A stretch of DNA of 64,000 bases from Zarea fungicola. Lineage: Eukaryota > Ascomycota > Sordariomycetes > Hypocreales > Cordycipitaceae. A program made the position numbers and the translations under genes. Positions 22,100 through 34,095 of this stretch are shown one piece after another. Positions within the stretch are counted from its first letter, which is position 1; each line of letters begins with the position of its first letter. The notes under the pieces are model-generated. The model saw only the letters and a program-made list of their open reading frames with translations, was not told the DNA's origin and ran no database searches. Where the stretch lies: the NCBI GenBank assembly GCA_900169235.1, contig FWCC01000247.1:1-64000 (forward strand), read 5' to 3'.

Positions 22100-23179
22100 A
22101 ACTGAGTACCTTCTGGTTGGAGTTCCTCTTCACACTGGAGCAACGGACGCAATGATCTGGGTTGCAAACGAAGTAGAACTTAGGACTAAATTTAAATTCA
22201 ATACTTGGAAAGCAGTCACGTACTTGGTACCCCACTCGAAGCATTCAGCTCTGCACGTGATTCCAAAGTCAATCCTGTGCTGTTGAAGTGCTAAGTCCCT
22301 AGACCAATGATCCGAATCCATACCAAGGTGCTTGTGCTTTAGCTAAGATAGTAAACGGGAAGGCTTGACAATGTTTACATGATGTCTAAAGTCTAGTCTC
22401 CATGATCTCTCTCCCTACCTGCCGACCTCACCTACAGGCATACAAAAAATTGTTCTCTCATTAAAATCCCAGGCCACCATATATTCTTAACATGCCTATT
22501 TCGTTGACTCTTGCATGTTTCTTTGAATTGTGAAAGTATATAGTGGGGTCACTCGCTTGAACCTGTAATCGCACAGCAGCCGGTTCGAGGTTTTGTCCGC
22601 AGCCAGTCCTCGTCCGCCCAGCATCACCCTTAACTTGAAAGGGGGAGGTGTTGTTCGGCGAAGCAGATGACTAAATCTTTAAGGCTGAATTGTGAACCTT
22701 CTCGATCAACCTTCGGTTTACCGACACAAATATGCAAACGTGCAATCCGTGCGGGCACAGGCGGCCGATATTGCACAAGTATTCCACTCTCTCCACGAGC
22801 AGAGCTGGCCAAACAGCTGCACAAAATCGACCTACAAAACCAGGACAATAAATGCAGTGCCGGTTGCAGCCAAACTTTGCGGTGCCCCACGGCCCGCAGG
22901 CGGAGGCCCTAGCAGTACGGCTCGATTGGCCCATCTTTCTACTTCTAGGCCCTCCCCCGCCCACCCGCCTGTGGTTCGTTCGGTCAGAATGAGGCGGTTG
23001 AGTAACATGCCAAATCCCAGTGGATCACCACCAGTGGACTAGCCCGCTTGTAAGCCCGCTCGACATCGAGAAGTATCACGTGGAAGTGGTTTTGCATGCA
23101 ATGGTGAACTACATCGATTCCTCCTCCGCATCCACCGCAACCCTCCCTCAAAGCACCGTCGCAACCACACTGCCAAGCC
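22100..23179. promoter_or_regulatory. shared divergent upstream region of the paired regulators
   Basis: About 1.08 kb separates the start codons of two divergent, paralogous Zn(II)2Cys6 genes and must hold both promoters. The part from 22560 to 23160 is GC-richer, with several CGG/CCG triplets of the kind zinc-cluster proteins bind. I did not find one clear palindromic site that I could defend. Confidence 0.4.
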
Positions 23180-24964
23180 ATGGATAAACAGTCACCTAAT
23201 TATTATGCGGCGCTCTCATGCATATCCTGTCGGGAAAGTAAACGAAAATGCGGCCGACAGCTTCCGCAATGCGGACGATGCGCGAAGTCAGTCCGAATAC
23301 TATATCGCACGATGGCGTAGCTAACAAGCTATAGAAGCGGTCGAGCCTGTCACTACGCCTTATCTCCCCCTAAATTACCAAACGTACCACCACACAACTC
23401 CGCTTCATTAACCCGCATCCATAATTACGCCCCGGCAACATTCTTTCTTGATTCACACATTTTCTCCTACTCTGGCGTGACCCTTCCGTGGTCTTCTAAT
23501 TGGTCTACTGGCGGTATTCTAGGCCAGATAGGCGATACGGACGAAAGTCGCCGAATCGCCGTTCGCTACTTCGAAACTATGCATACCCCTTTGGCGTTTA
23601 TTTCCAAGATCCGGTTCTACGACACTCTGTTCGGTTCTAGCGACATCAGGTCCGACTTAGCCTTCTTGCTTCTCTGCATGAAGCTTGTAATGTCGAAACC
23701 CATCAGCAACCGTGTACGCCCAGAGACAACTGACATATACCGCCTCGCTAAGCAAACCATACCGGAAGGGGAGCTAAGCACCTTGGTAACAATTCCCATC
23801 CTCCAAGCTATGGTACTAATTGCTCTCTACGAAATTGGTCACGGTATTTATCCATCCGCATACGTTTCAATAGGCACCTGTGCTAGGTACGGACTTGCAC
23901 TTGGCCTAGACAGAGAACTCAATGTCTTTGATAATTCGCCTCGGCGGTGGATCGAGCTTGAGGAGAGACGCCGAGCTTGGTGGGCTGTCCTCATCCTAGA
24001 CAGGTATGACAGTGCCCGACCAAATTGAATTTGACGCTTATTTTGAAAGACATGTCACTATTGGTTGTCCTCGCATTTCGTCAAATATCCCCGATCCAGG
24101 GGCCACCGCTCTCCTTCCAGTGGATGATGATGAATGGGATCAAGGCGTGAGTATTACAGCCCAGCTTCATTCTTTATGCTAAAAAGAGATCAGATCTGGA
24201 TAGAGCGGCAGCCTTTGAAAGTTGGTTGCAATGCTCTGAAGATGGCCAGGTTTGCACGCACCGTGCAGGCAACTTATCTCCTAAACACTAGCATTCACAT
24301 TGCCGCTCGCACATACGAAGACGAAAACTTTACCCTCGATCATGTGAAACAGCTTGATCGAACTCTAAAGGCGCTGTCATCTCTAAATGTAGCAGAAGGT
24401 GACCCCCAATCTACCGCATTTTGTGTCCCTAATGCAACCTGTGTGGAGTGAGTTTATTCTGTAAAAGTTGCGTATTTTCGCTAACATAGACGATAGCGCG
24501 TTGATCCTTATCCACTCTAGATGTCTTGCCGAAACCAGAAGCTCACCCTGGATGGTTGATCACAAATTCGCTAGGCATACACTGTCATTGATCATTATAC
24601 AAGCGAAGACAGTACTCAAGGGAGTGCTGGAGGGTAGCCTCTGGCCCCCAGATTATGCCCCTCTCCTTTTTGGATGGATGTATAGAGTGGCAGTAGCGTC
24701 ACTGCTACTCTATCCTGACTCAAATAGCAAGGAGCTTCGCCAAACCGAGGATATTATAGTGGAGGTGCTACGCCGTATTAGCCAACGTTGGGGCGTTGCA
24801 AGTCTGTCCAGGTATTCTGCATTTTAATAACTATGACTAACAAAAGACGTAGGTATTTATTTGCACCTTCTGGAAAAGAGGAGGCTTATTGGCGTTCCTG
24901 CTGGATAAGGTTTGTATTACTAATACTAGCCGAGAATGCCATAATGTTGTATGTCGCTATGTGA
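23180..24964 (+). CDS. Zn(II)2Cys6 transcription factor B
   Basis: A nuclear regulator of 517 aa. Exons are 23180-23286, 23335-24003, 24050-24146, 24194-24447, 24497-24811 and 24853-24964; lengths sum to a whole number of codons. The zinc cluster CISCRESKRKCGRQL.QC..C.....C is at residues 14-44, split by an intron with donor GTCAGT. The activator domain shows ALYEIGHGIYPSAYVS and RRRAWWAVLILDR, matching factor A almost word for word. Later shared blocks are ARFARTVQA, LDRTLKALSSL, FCVPNATCV and LILIHSR. Intron positions also match factor A. It is intact. The two could act as partners or have diverged targets; no evidence decides. Confidence 0.8.
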
Positions 24965-25758
24965 ATAATTGATACGGACGGAGTGAATAAATGAAAATTT
25001 GTTTTGCGTTGCATGTTCATTTCTTTGACCTCTAAGAATGGGTAGTACTTTTCTTTGTGCCCAGTGTTCCCTAGTACAATACAAACAGCACTACTCTAAA
25101 ATCAAATCAAACCAACAAAATCTTAAATGAATAAACAGTCATAGAAAGTGAATTAAAAGACAAATATAACAATTTCGGTATGCCTTGACATTATACTCAA
25201 GTACTAATAATAGGCCAACACAGCTGTTCTACCGGTCTCTTCTATGGGTTTCGAGATTATGACTACCCTCTGCGGTCTTGAAGACGGTTGGCTGTACTCT
25301 ATTTATTAGCAGGTCTTATAAGGTATCTCAAGGAGTCAAGCTCCAGCTTTGCGTGACCAAGACGCTTGGAGTATCATAATTATGATTCTGTCAGACCGTT
25401 TGTGCATAGAGAGTGAGTTTGGGTACCACGTAAAGCGCAAATAATAAATATAGACGGAAGTACAGTATCCTCAACGTAAATCTCTCAATCGAGAACCTAC
25501 CACCGGACGTGGCCAGTAGAGATATCAAGTATCTGCGTAGATAAAATCTACCCTCTTCTTAATTACATAGTTGTCTCTCTATTGATTTAATAGTACGGAA
25601 TAATCTGTCAAGTGTGCAACTAGCAGTGAAAAATTGATCCCAAACCCCTGCCAATCCAACTGGTGTTGGAAGTAGCCGCGCCAATAGCTCCGCTATCGGT
25701 CGTTCCTTCATACAACCTTGAACATCTCTGTCACAAAGTTAACAGACACTGTACAAGA
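24965..25758. other. gene-free, AT-rich spacer
   Basis: Tail-to-tail spacer between factor B and the bZIP gene. No reading frame or repeat stands out. Confidence 0.4.
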
Positions 25759-26549
25759 TCATATCGGGCAATTGTCGCCCCCCAGCTGTTGAAGCTCCCT
25801 GTGAACGACTCCTTCAATCACCATAAGTACCTCGCTCCTCTTAAACATTATCCCATTCTCGCCGACGTAACAGACATTTCGAAGACCCCTAATAATGTCA
25901 ATAATACAGACCAAGCCTTGTTCGCATAGCTCATGAGTAATGACCAAATCCCATGCTTGCTCCAGTGAAAGCCAGCGATCGTTGTTGCTTCTGGCACATT
26001 CCCAATGTCCAGCTCCATGCGAATCAGACACGAGTAGCGTAGAATAAAGTGTGCCATGCCTTTGGCATGAGATCTTGCGAAGAATTTCGTTTTGCTTCCC
26101 AATTATATATATGCTCAACTTCAACCTATTGTTCGCCCTAGCAGTCCTACCCAGAGAGGTTTCAAGGTATGTTATGCGGTCTTGAAGCCCTGTCAGGTAC
26201 TCTCTTTTCCTTGCCCGATAAGCGAGCTGTCTGGGACAAACTCAGCCGGGCTGTCCGGTCTGTAATGCACTCATTTAGAGACTTACGACGCACGGTTTTG
26301 CGCCTTTCGCCTTGCAGAAAGCTTCGACCTCCTGGCATCGAAGGTGTCTATTGTATCAGCAGAACCTGACTGTTGCGAGCCCTCAACCAAGAGAGGCAAA
26401 GATAATTGTGTTTGCGCAGCAGCTGAATAAGTTTCGTCAACTTCAATAATGGACGGTTGCATATCTCCAGAAAACGTGGTATTAGAGTTTAAATTTGTTT
26501 GAATATCCGGTAGTGTTGGACCTCCTGAAAAAGTGGGAAAATACGACAT
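25759..26549 (-). CDS. Yap-type bZIP transcription factor
   Basis: Two exons, 26549-26287 and 26230-25759, 244 aa; the 56-nt intron (GTAAGT/CCCAG) falls inside the basic region. Joined, the basic region reads RRKAQNRASQLAYRARKREY at about residues 79-98, the Yap1/Pap1-type signature with Q.NRA..AYR. The leucine-zipper helix follows (LQDRITYLETSLG...ANNRLKL). The C-terminal part has QAWDLVITHELCEQGLV and a hydrophobic end, matching a common fungal bZIP tail in which WDLI..H.L..QGLVD precedes a regulatory segment. It is nuclear. This class regulates stress responses or secondary metabolism. Neighbours are factor B (convergent) and an MFS transporter. Confidence 0.8.
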
Positions 26550-27274
26550 GTTCGCCGCACCATAAGTTGACGACAGGGCAAGAGTTGGTGCAATTGCCCT
26601 CCGGCGAGGGGCGGGTTTAAATATTGCAACATTTACCCAATATAGTTTGGCAATACCATAGGGACTGATACTTCGTACTATTATTATCGTGTTTCAGCCC
26701 TATTTCGGTTGTACGAACACGTGCCACACTGTGGCGACCGTATATCATCTGCCTCTCGGCTTGTGCAAGCTCTGCGATCGAGGCCTAGAACCGTGTTTAC
26801 AAAGTTTCAATAAGCACTAAGTTAGGCTTAACTTGTTATCGGGTCAGTTTGCGGGCTACTGCGCGGATCCCGCCGCCTAAACCTTGGGCTGAGCTGCTAA
26901 GTCTGACGCTGGCATATGCAGTCAGACTACAGAGCAAACAAAAGTCAAGCACTGGGATTATGTATTCTGATAAGAAGCGCCAATGGCAACTTAAGCGTAT
27001 GGCGGACGACTTTAGGGTCTTTGCACGAAATGGCTATACGGAGCGGGCGAGTGGACACAGACTCCATAGCTGTCGACACTTTTTGGATTAATCTTCAGGT
27101 GCCATCTGTGGTGGCCAGAGCTTTCTTTGTCTGATCAAATTGGTCTTGAAGCCCCCTAATTGAGTCTCTAGCGTAGCCAAACAATTTGGCATGCTCACGG
27201 CAAAGGACATATCTTTCCACACTATTTCTGTCTGGCTGCAGCTAGCTAACTTTTACATAACTACAGGCTTCAAA
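26550..27274. other. spacer without recognised gene
   Basis: It holds the bZIP gene's upstream region and the 3' flank of the MFS gene. Short plus-strand frames near 26849-27134 lack features. Confidence 0.4.
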
Positions 27275-28912
27275 CTATAAAACTATTCCACGTTCCAGCC
27301 AGCCTCCCTTGCCCTTCCACACCCATATCAGTAACGCACAAGCAGCCCACATTATACACCCTTCGACCCAGTATGTGGCGGCGTAGCATTGCCTTCCATA
27401 GCAGAACACCTCATCACCCGAGCCAACCGGGCTGGTAGGTTTAGAGTTGCTCTCGTATACGGCAGAGTAAACCAGTCCCCAAAAGGCAGATCCAAGCGCT
27501 GGAAGCATATTGATGATGCCGAAGTTCGTTCCAAAGCTGTCAACTCCCCATACATTGGCAATTATCAATGGCGACAGAGTGTAAGATGCACCGCACCCTA
27601 ATCCCATTAACCCTGACACTATCCAGAACCGATCCACATGATTCTGTACCGTGCCAGAGGCCAAGAAGAAAAGCGCAAATGACTGGACAAGACCAAAGGT
27701 GACCAAAAATGTAACTCGGGACACACTAAACATTTGGTTCGTTCTCGGTACCTCCGTCAGCTTCGCTGGTGCAAGTAGATCAGTAACAATTCCCAGAGAA
27801 AGCCGCGTAAAGGTACTACCGAGACTAAAAATAGCAATATGAGTTTCCGGCGCAGCTGAATGGATAAGTTCATTGGGCGGGGAAAGGCTTCTGAGAATGC
27901 TGCCCAGGTTGTTGAGGAAGGCTTCAGTAGGGCCGACTATAAAGAAGAAAGCCAATGCAAATGGCCACACCGTAGCGTCCGTAAGAAACGCGTATACCGC
28001 ATAACTAGAGAATGGCATTTTTGATGCTCGTTTTTGAAGATTGTTACTGTTGATACCATCCTCCACGGGTTCCGAGCTGATAGCATTGTACCCTTGTCTC
28101 AAGCCTGGCTCCGATTCCCTGTCAGCATCTGTGCCAACGTCATCATGTTCATCAACAACTTGAAGAGCAAATACACCGACAAGACCTATCATGCATAGCA
28201 GAATTGAGAGACAATTAAACAATGCAAAAGCGTCGATTTCGCTTCCACCATCTGGTGCTATGATTGCAAATAAACTGCTACCCGCCTGGCTGATCAAGGC
28301 ACCGCTTAGGCCAAAGGCAGTAACAGGCATGGCTATTACAAGTCCTTTGTGCTTGCTATGTACAAAATTTTTGGCAGAGGTCGTCACTGACGCAATGTAC
28401 AGTGCGCACGTGCCGGTACCGATGCAGACAAAGGCAAGCAGCATGAAAATATATAAAACTCTGTTATTCTGCTCACTGCCGAGGTCTTCCTGTCTGGAGT
28501 AGGTCCAAGCAGCGATTTGGTAGCCGGTTCCATAAAGTGATGAGGAAATCAGAGCTAAGACGGCGCTACCTGAATGATCACAAATACTAACCATGATCGA
28601 CATGGGTAAATACAGGGCTAGCGACCCGGCGATGGCAATGCCGTTTATCTGCAACGTCGAGTAATGTAAGTGAGACTGGAATATTGGAGCGTAGAGAGAA
28701 AACACGACAATCGAGCCATTGCAAAGGGACGCGAGCGTCGCATAAATGAGAGAGGTGATGCGAAGAGCCTCACGCCTGCGATGGGCCATATTGGACACTC
28801 CGTCGCCGTCGTCGTCATTGCTTTGATACCGTGACACATTTCTGTCCATAGAGCTGCCTATAAGAGGGGCAGTTGGGTCATCTTGTTTGTTCTTCAAAAT
28901 TGATGCGTGCAT
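27275..28912 (-). CDS. Mch1-like MFS transporter
   Basis: A single-exon gene of 545 aa with about 12 hydrophobic segments and a charged central loop at residues 250-310. TM1 is ITSLIYATLASLCNGSIVVF with SLYAPIF just after it, then LQINGIAIAGSLALYLP; the second half starts PFSSYAVYAFLTDATVWPFALAFFFIVGPTEAFLNNLGSI. This pattern matches the fungal Mch1/nodulin-like branch of the major facilitators, named for similarity to monocarboxylate carriers but of uncertain substrate, usually vacuolar. The N-terminal 45 residues are hydrophilic. The gene is intact and stands divergent from an aldo-keto reductase across 689 bp. Confidence 0.75.
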   Translation of the reverse strand: MHASILKNKQDDPTAPLIGSSMDRNVSRYQSNDDDGDGVSNMAHRRREALRITSLIYATLASLCNGSIVVFSLYAPIFQSHLHYSTLQINGIAIAGSLALYLPMSIMVSICDHSGSAVLALISSSLYGTGYQIAAWTYSRQEDLGSEQNNRVLYIFMLLAFVCIGTGTCALYIASVTTSAKNFVHSKHKGLVIAMPVTAFGLSGALISQAGSSLFAIIAPDGGSEIDAFALFNCLSILLCMIGLVGVFALQVVDEHDDVGTDADRESEPGLRQGYNAISSEPVEDGINSNNLQKRASKMPFSSYAVYAFLTDATVWPFALAFFFIVGPTEAFLNNLGSILRSLSPPNELIHSAAPETHIAIFSLGSTFTRLSLGIVTDLLAPAKLTEVPRTNQMFSVSRVTFLVTFGLVQSFALFFLASGTVQNHVDRFWIVSGLMGLGCGASYTLSPLIIANVWGVDSFGTNFGIINMLPALGSAFWGLVYSAVYESNSKPTSPVGSGDEVFCYGRQCYAATYWVEGCIMWAACALLIWVWKGKGGWLERGIVL

Positions 28913-29601
28913 GTTTTCGTTATTTCGATGCAGAATAAATCTGGGCGAACATGACGTTTGCTATTTGTTTCGAACACTTTATGAAGTCCACTGAATAACA
29001 AAGCGCTAGGTAGCGGCTTTTATCTATCGACTAGAATTAATGCCATAGATCTCACGTAATACCGGGAAAGTGTCCCGAGATTATTACATTACTATCAAGA
29101 TATTTATAGTATAGCAACCCAGTCTTATTTCAACACTGTACAAATCTGGATAAGCCCATGTGGATTGCTGGACGGACCTCTTCCACCTGCACCTGTGGCG
29201 ATCACTTGACTCGTTAAACCTAAAAGCACGCTAGTGACCGACTTCCTATTGCGTTAATATGCGGGTAAAAGGCATGTTTGTCCCGCTTTAATTATGAGAT
29301 TGATTCATTTGTACTCTGTAGACTAATCTAGAATATCAACCCCGCTCAGCCGACGGAAGCCGTGGCCGCCTCCCAGCTTACTGGGCGGTGATGCGGAACC
29401 TCATCCCGTCGGTTAGCATTGCTTCCTGCTGTATCCTGTATTGGTCAACGCATATAAGTAGTCATCTATTTCCAGTAACTATTGAATTACCTGACCACTG
29501 TGGGCATTCGTTATCCATCTCCAAAGCAATAGAGTATCTGCAAAACATTTTGCCTCACTTCAATCTCGCAATTAGGCTGAGCTTCTCAACGCCTCCCCAT
29601 C
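28913..29601. promoter_or_regulatory. divergent promoter region, MFS and aldo-keto reductase
   Basis: These 689 bp separate the two start codons and must carry both promoters. No clear operator-like palindrome was identified. Confidence 0.4.
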
Positions 29602-30726
29602 ATGCCTCCTCATATAGTTTTTGGCGCTGGTGGTATTGGCACTACTGCCAATAGCTTCACATTCACTTGGGACACGTCTGACAAGGTTAATGAGCTCCTG
29701 GTTGTGCTTAAAAGACTAGGCATCTTTGAACTGGACAGCGCCGCCAGCTATCCGCCTGGAAATCCGTGGCATACTGAGACTTTGCTTGGACAAAGTGCTG
29801 CAGCTACGAAAGGATTTTTAATAGATTCCAAAATTATGCGCATTAAAGAGGGGGGGACACTTGGTTCCCAAAACATAACGGAGAGCACGAATAAAACGCT
29901 CAAACTCCTCAACGCAGACAAGATACGCACCATGTACGCACACTCACCCGATCCAACAACTCCTCTTCTTGAGCAAGCGGAAAACTTCCACCGGCAGTTT
30001 CAGCAGGGGAAATATGAGCGGGTAAGAAAAAAAAGACGCGGCCAAGTTTTAGTAATTTTCGAATGCTACTAATATGTCTGGCATCATTACAGCTCGGCTT
30101 ATGCAACTACACTGCGGAAGATGTGGCTGCGTACTTCGCCATATGCGATGAAATGGGATTTCAAAAGCCCTCTGTTTACCAAGGTCATTATAACGCCTTG
30201 TTTCGTGGCCCTGAAAAAGAGTTGATTCCGCTATTGCGCAAGCATAATTGCGCATTTTATGCATTTAGGTAAGTGACTTCTAACAGCATTAGAAACCTTT
30301 CATTTCTCCCTTTTTTTGCTGAAACTCTTCTATAGCCCCCTGGCAGGAGGATTTCTCACTGGTAAAGTTACCTTCGCTTCCCAGAGAGACTTGAATCGAA
30401 CTCGCTGGAGGGGTCAGAGCACAATGAGTTATTACCCAGACACTTTCGAAAAGCCCGTAATGCATGATGCCATACGTACACTGCATGCTGCCTGCGAAGC
30501 TGCCAACCCACGGCTGTCACTTCAGGAAGCTTCTCTACGCTGGCTCATGTACCATTCTACTCTTGAGGAAGGAGATGCTTTTATCATCGGCGCTAAGAAA
30601 ATCGAACAACTCGAGGAAAATGTCGCTGATATACAGCGCGGACCTCTACCACAGACCGTGCTTGAGGCAGTCGAAGGCATGTGGAAGCTAGTTGACGATG
30701 GAACAGGGGGCACGCAAGACGCTTGA
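29602..30726 (+). CDS. aldo-keto reductase, AKR7/aflatoxin-aldehyde-reductase-like
   Basis: Exons are 29602-30021, 30093-30268 and 30336-30726, 328 aa, with GTAAGA/ACAG and GTAAGT/ATAG introns. The (beta/alpha)8 NADPH-dependent reductase pattern is clear: FGAGGIG at the start, ELDSAASYPPGN holding the catalytic Asp and Tyr, IDSKIM with the catalytic Lys, MYAHSPDPTTPL with the catalytic His. It continues with LGLCNYTAEDV and then SPLAGGFLTGK in the C-terminal NADPH-binding part. It is cytosolic and reduces aldehydes or ketones. The frame is open throughout. It is adjacent to the Mch1-like transporter, but shared function is only a guess. Confidence 0.85.
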
Positions 30727-31590
30727 GGGTCAAATACGGCGAAGAAGTTTAGTATTCACTTTACGTTAGCTTATCATGTCGTTTGCGTCAGATTAGAGAC
30801 TTAAACGGTTGTGTAGCAAACCGTTCTTTGACAGTATATACTGCTATTAAGCTTGCCGGAACCTTCAAGCATGTCATGTCATAGGAAAGTAAAGGCTTTG
30901 TAAAATTCATGAATTGGGCCGAATGTATGCTATTACTTATAGAGTTTAGCGGGCCAAGATGGCGGCAATAGTCACAATGATCCCGTATAGTTTCAGTAAA
31001 TGCAACACAAAATAGATCGGCCCAGTGCTTCATATTAAGACAACGAGACGCCTGTGCTAAGGGCAGCAATGCCTTGCCTTATCTAAAGAAACTATTGACT
31101 AATTACTAAACATAATTTTAATAGGTCTTTACTTTAGAAAGTCTATTCGCCTGGCCGTAATTGAGCGGACGGAGAATTGATCGTGGGAGTTGACTCGGAT
31201 GTGGGTGCGTCTGTGGAGCGGCTAGACGAGGGAACTTAAAGCCCTGTCAGGCAGGGAACCTCTTCCTGTATCTACTATATCCTTGAAGAAAGTGGAAGGG
31301 CCAGGTTTGCTGGGTTAAGAAAACCGAGCACTGCAAGAGAGAGAGAGGAGGTAAGAATCCCATATTGATGTGTGAAAATAATAAGGAGATGTGAAATGAA
31401 TTATGCTCTCGAGCAATACGTATATTTGATTTCGTTACTAGAACATCAGAATGAACTTTCTTTATACATCAACTACTTGGTCATAATGTATAACTGTATC
31501 ATGGATATTTATTCGGACTGTCGCCATTTTAAGCTGTTTAGTTTTATGGGTAGAGCGGCACGTAAAACATATTTTTTCATGACTCATTTC
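30727..31590. other. gene-free spacer
   Basis: No supported gene. Short frames near 31372-31617 have no recognisable motif. Confidence 0.4.
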
Positions 31591-31599
31591 CTTTCGTGC

Positions 31600-31990
31600 A
31601 TGTTAATTCTGTTGTAATGACGAATGGACAAGACAGAGTACGGTCCCCAGGTATCGCATATCAGCAATGACAGTCCGTCACGCCGAGTACAACACCGTTT
31701 GCCATTTTTGGTTCTCCACGATAACGGCTTGTTGTTACCATTGCAAGTGGGGCGGTAGAACCAAGCGCCGGTTTCACTGAGTCGCATTGGCGTGGTATAC
31801 GCCCAAGCTCCGGACCAAGGGCGGAGAGCTTCGTCCACCGTGTTCGCCAGCAACAGGGCTTGATGGCCGACGATAGCCGTCAGCTACAGCATTACTGGCA
31901 CTTTGTTATCATCTAAGAAGTAGCAATAGCCATAGTTATCGGTTCGCAAATGCCATCCGCGCCCTAGTGTGGGGTAAACTTGTCATAGTT
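31600..31990 (-). pseudogene. possible small protein relic with in-frame TAG
   Basis: A minus-strand frame reads YGYCYFLDDNKVPVML, one TAG, then LTAIVGHQALLLANTV, DEALRPWSGAWAYTTPMRLS and CNGNNKPLSW, with several cysteines. Composition looks protein-like on both sides of the TAG, but I recognise no family and no ATG or splice sites that would complete it. Confidence 0.2.
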
Positions 31991-32591
31991 ATCTACAATC
32001 GGGAGCTAAACAAAATGGTAATTCCGTCGGTTAATTATAGCTCCAGCCACAACTATTGCATAAATTTCCTTCCTCATCATTTTTTTTGGTTGAAAGCCAA
32101 TGAAAAATTGGTCAATTTTGCAGATGACCATTGATAGGGATAAGCGGCCCCAAAAGGATTATGCTTTGTTGAGTCCTGGGCAATTTGAAAAGTTTAGGTG
32201 CTGGCTGCGCGGGTCAAGGGTGCAACACCCCCTCGCCAATGATGAGCCGAGATGTTTGAGTCCTGTGCCCATAAGTGTAATAGCTTACTAAGTTAATGCG
32301 CTTGTTAACGAGTCCTGCCTACTCTGTAGCTCTGGAGCATTAGGCAAGCTTCTCACGCTCTCAAGTCTGGCATCCAAGTTTAACCCCCACCTCTTTCAGC
32401 AATGAAAGTGCACGCGGACTACTAAAATATTTTAATAATTAATCCGGTTAATATATAAAATAAATGTTCTTTCTTTGTCAGCATTTGACTCACTACATGA
32501 CTGCAGATTAATCTCAAAACAAAACAGAAAAAGAAATGTCCAACTGGCAAATGCGAAAGAGAAAAAAGCCCACTATTCGGAGTCTGTTTCT

Positions 32592-32873
32592 TTAATTCCA
32601 CAGATAAGACAGGATGAGTGCTTCGTAGCAGTCCTGCCCAGCCTCTGCCTCGGCACGGCGACCAAGGTTGATCAGGCAGGCTATACGATACTGGTGAAAA
32701 TCATCTGCGACCTGGCCGTACTCATACTCCCGTCCCGCTATGAGGCGCACGCCTTTGTTGGCATTGAACAGTGACGCCTCCCAGTTTCTGTCCACGAAAT
32801 TCAGCATCATGTGCAATTTGGCAATCGCCATGTCGTAGGGCATCTCCGCGGGTTCTCTGCGACGCCCAGACAT
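32592..32873 (-). CDS. unrecognised small protein, possibly part of a larger gene
   Basis: A 93-aa frame from the ATG at 32873. It contains helical-looking segments MPYDMAIAKLHMMLNFVDRN and YGQVADDFHQYRIACLINLG. The same frame is open about 30 codons upstream of the ATG, suggesting a missing 5' exon. No family recognised and no membrane segment seen. It could be a fragment of a decayed gene. Confidence 0.3.
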   Translation of the reverse strand: MSGRRREPAEMPYDMAIAKLHMMLNFVDRNWEASLFNANKGVRLIAGREYEYGQVADDFHQYRIACLINLGRRAEAEAGQDCYEALILSYLWN

Positions 32874-32973
32874 TTTGTCGAGAAAGAGGGAAAAAGTGCG
32901 CAAACTATTTGACAGAGTGATGATGGTGTTGGTGATGCCCAGCTTGTTGTTGAATTGTTGGAGCTGGATCAAT

Positions 32974-34095
32974 AGACTTGGAAGGAGGAAACAGTGCTTG
33001 ATATAAACAGTTTTATGACTGCGAATTGATGAATGTCAGTTTAGAAATACGTTTCTTCGTTCGAAAGAACTCAAGAAAGAAAACTCGGTCGAATGTTGTC
33101 ACGAATGGAACCGTAGTCTTGGATTCACTCACATTTTCAAAAGAAACAAAGCGCGTTCATCTCGGTTCCTCATTGTTGTCGCTCTGTATTAGAACCATGG
33201 CGTTTCGCTGCCCGAAAGAATAGACACCCCGCAAAAGAAAAGAAATGCACATGGTTTCAGTATGATGCGCAATAGATATAGACGACTGACGTCCCGCTGC
33301 TCACCTTCGTAGTTCTTCTTGGCATTTTGTAGAACAGTTACTTGAGGCTCAGCACGTTGTGTTATGTTCGGACGTTTCAAGAAAATCGAACAAGGGGACG
33401 CAGACTTGACCATGCAACAAACAGAAGATCTCGGATTTAATAGAAAAAGTTGCTACTGCGAAAGAGAGATTCAAGGGCCTTTTATTGATCGCTTAGAGAG
33501 TAGCCAATGTACTCTGTCTAATACCTATTCAATGTCTAATTTTTTACCCTTATATGTTAATAAATATATTCCTAGGTGCCTTAGGTTTTAGTTATTATAA
33601 CGCTACTAGGGTTTAATAATAATAGTAGTATTAGTTAAGACAGGGTAACTATGTAAGATAGCCTTATTAGCGGTAAAGATAGACTACTGAAGATTTAAAC
33701 TGTTAGTAGGCCACTAATGAGAACTATATTATTTACTTATAGTAGGAGGTATCTAAGACCATTAGTTAGAGATAGGACGAAGATATAGGTGATTAATATT
33801 AGATTATACTCGTAAAGACACACTTACTTGCAAGGCTCTTATGTAACCAAAGCAGACGCTTTGTGTCGCTGTTTGAGGGCAGAGTGATTTAGCTGCCCAT
33901 AGCAGGTAAACGTGTGGCTGGAACCATAGTGTTACAAGCCTGCTCTTGGCATAATCTTAATCCTTCATTTGTGTTTCTCACCCCTATTATCCTCATCCTG
34001 TCTGCATCTTTCTTGTTTTTCTACTCCCTAAACGGATATTTCTTCGCATTATCCGCTGCCCCCCCCCCTCTTTTTTTTTTGGGAGGACAGAAACT
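32974..34095. other. spacer with an AT-rich island
   Basis: No gene seen. From about 33530 to 33830 the sequence is AT-rich with TAATA and TAGTA runs, resembling decayed repeat DNA. A pyrimidine-rich tract at 34060-34080 directly precedes the ankyrin gene. Confidence 0.4.

Noticed and set aside
22570..22620. GGTTCGAGGTT resembling a tRNA T-loop
   Set aside because: No matching acceptor stem, D-arm or anticodon arm could be folded around it.
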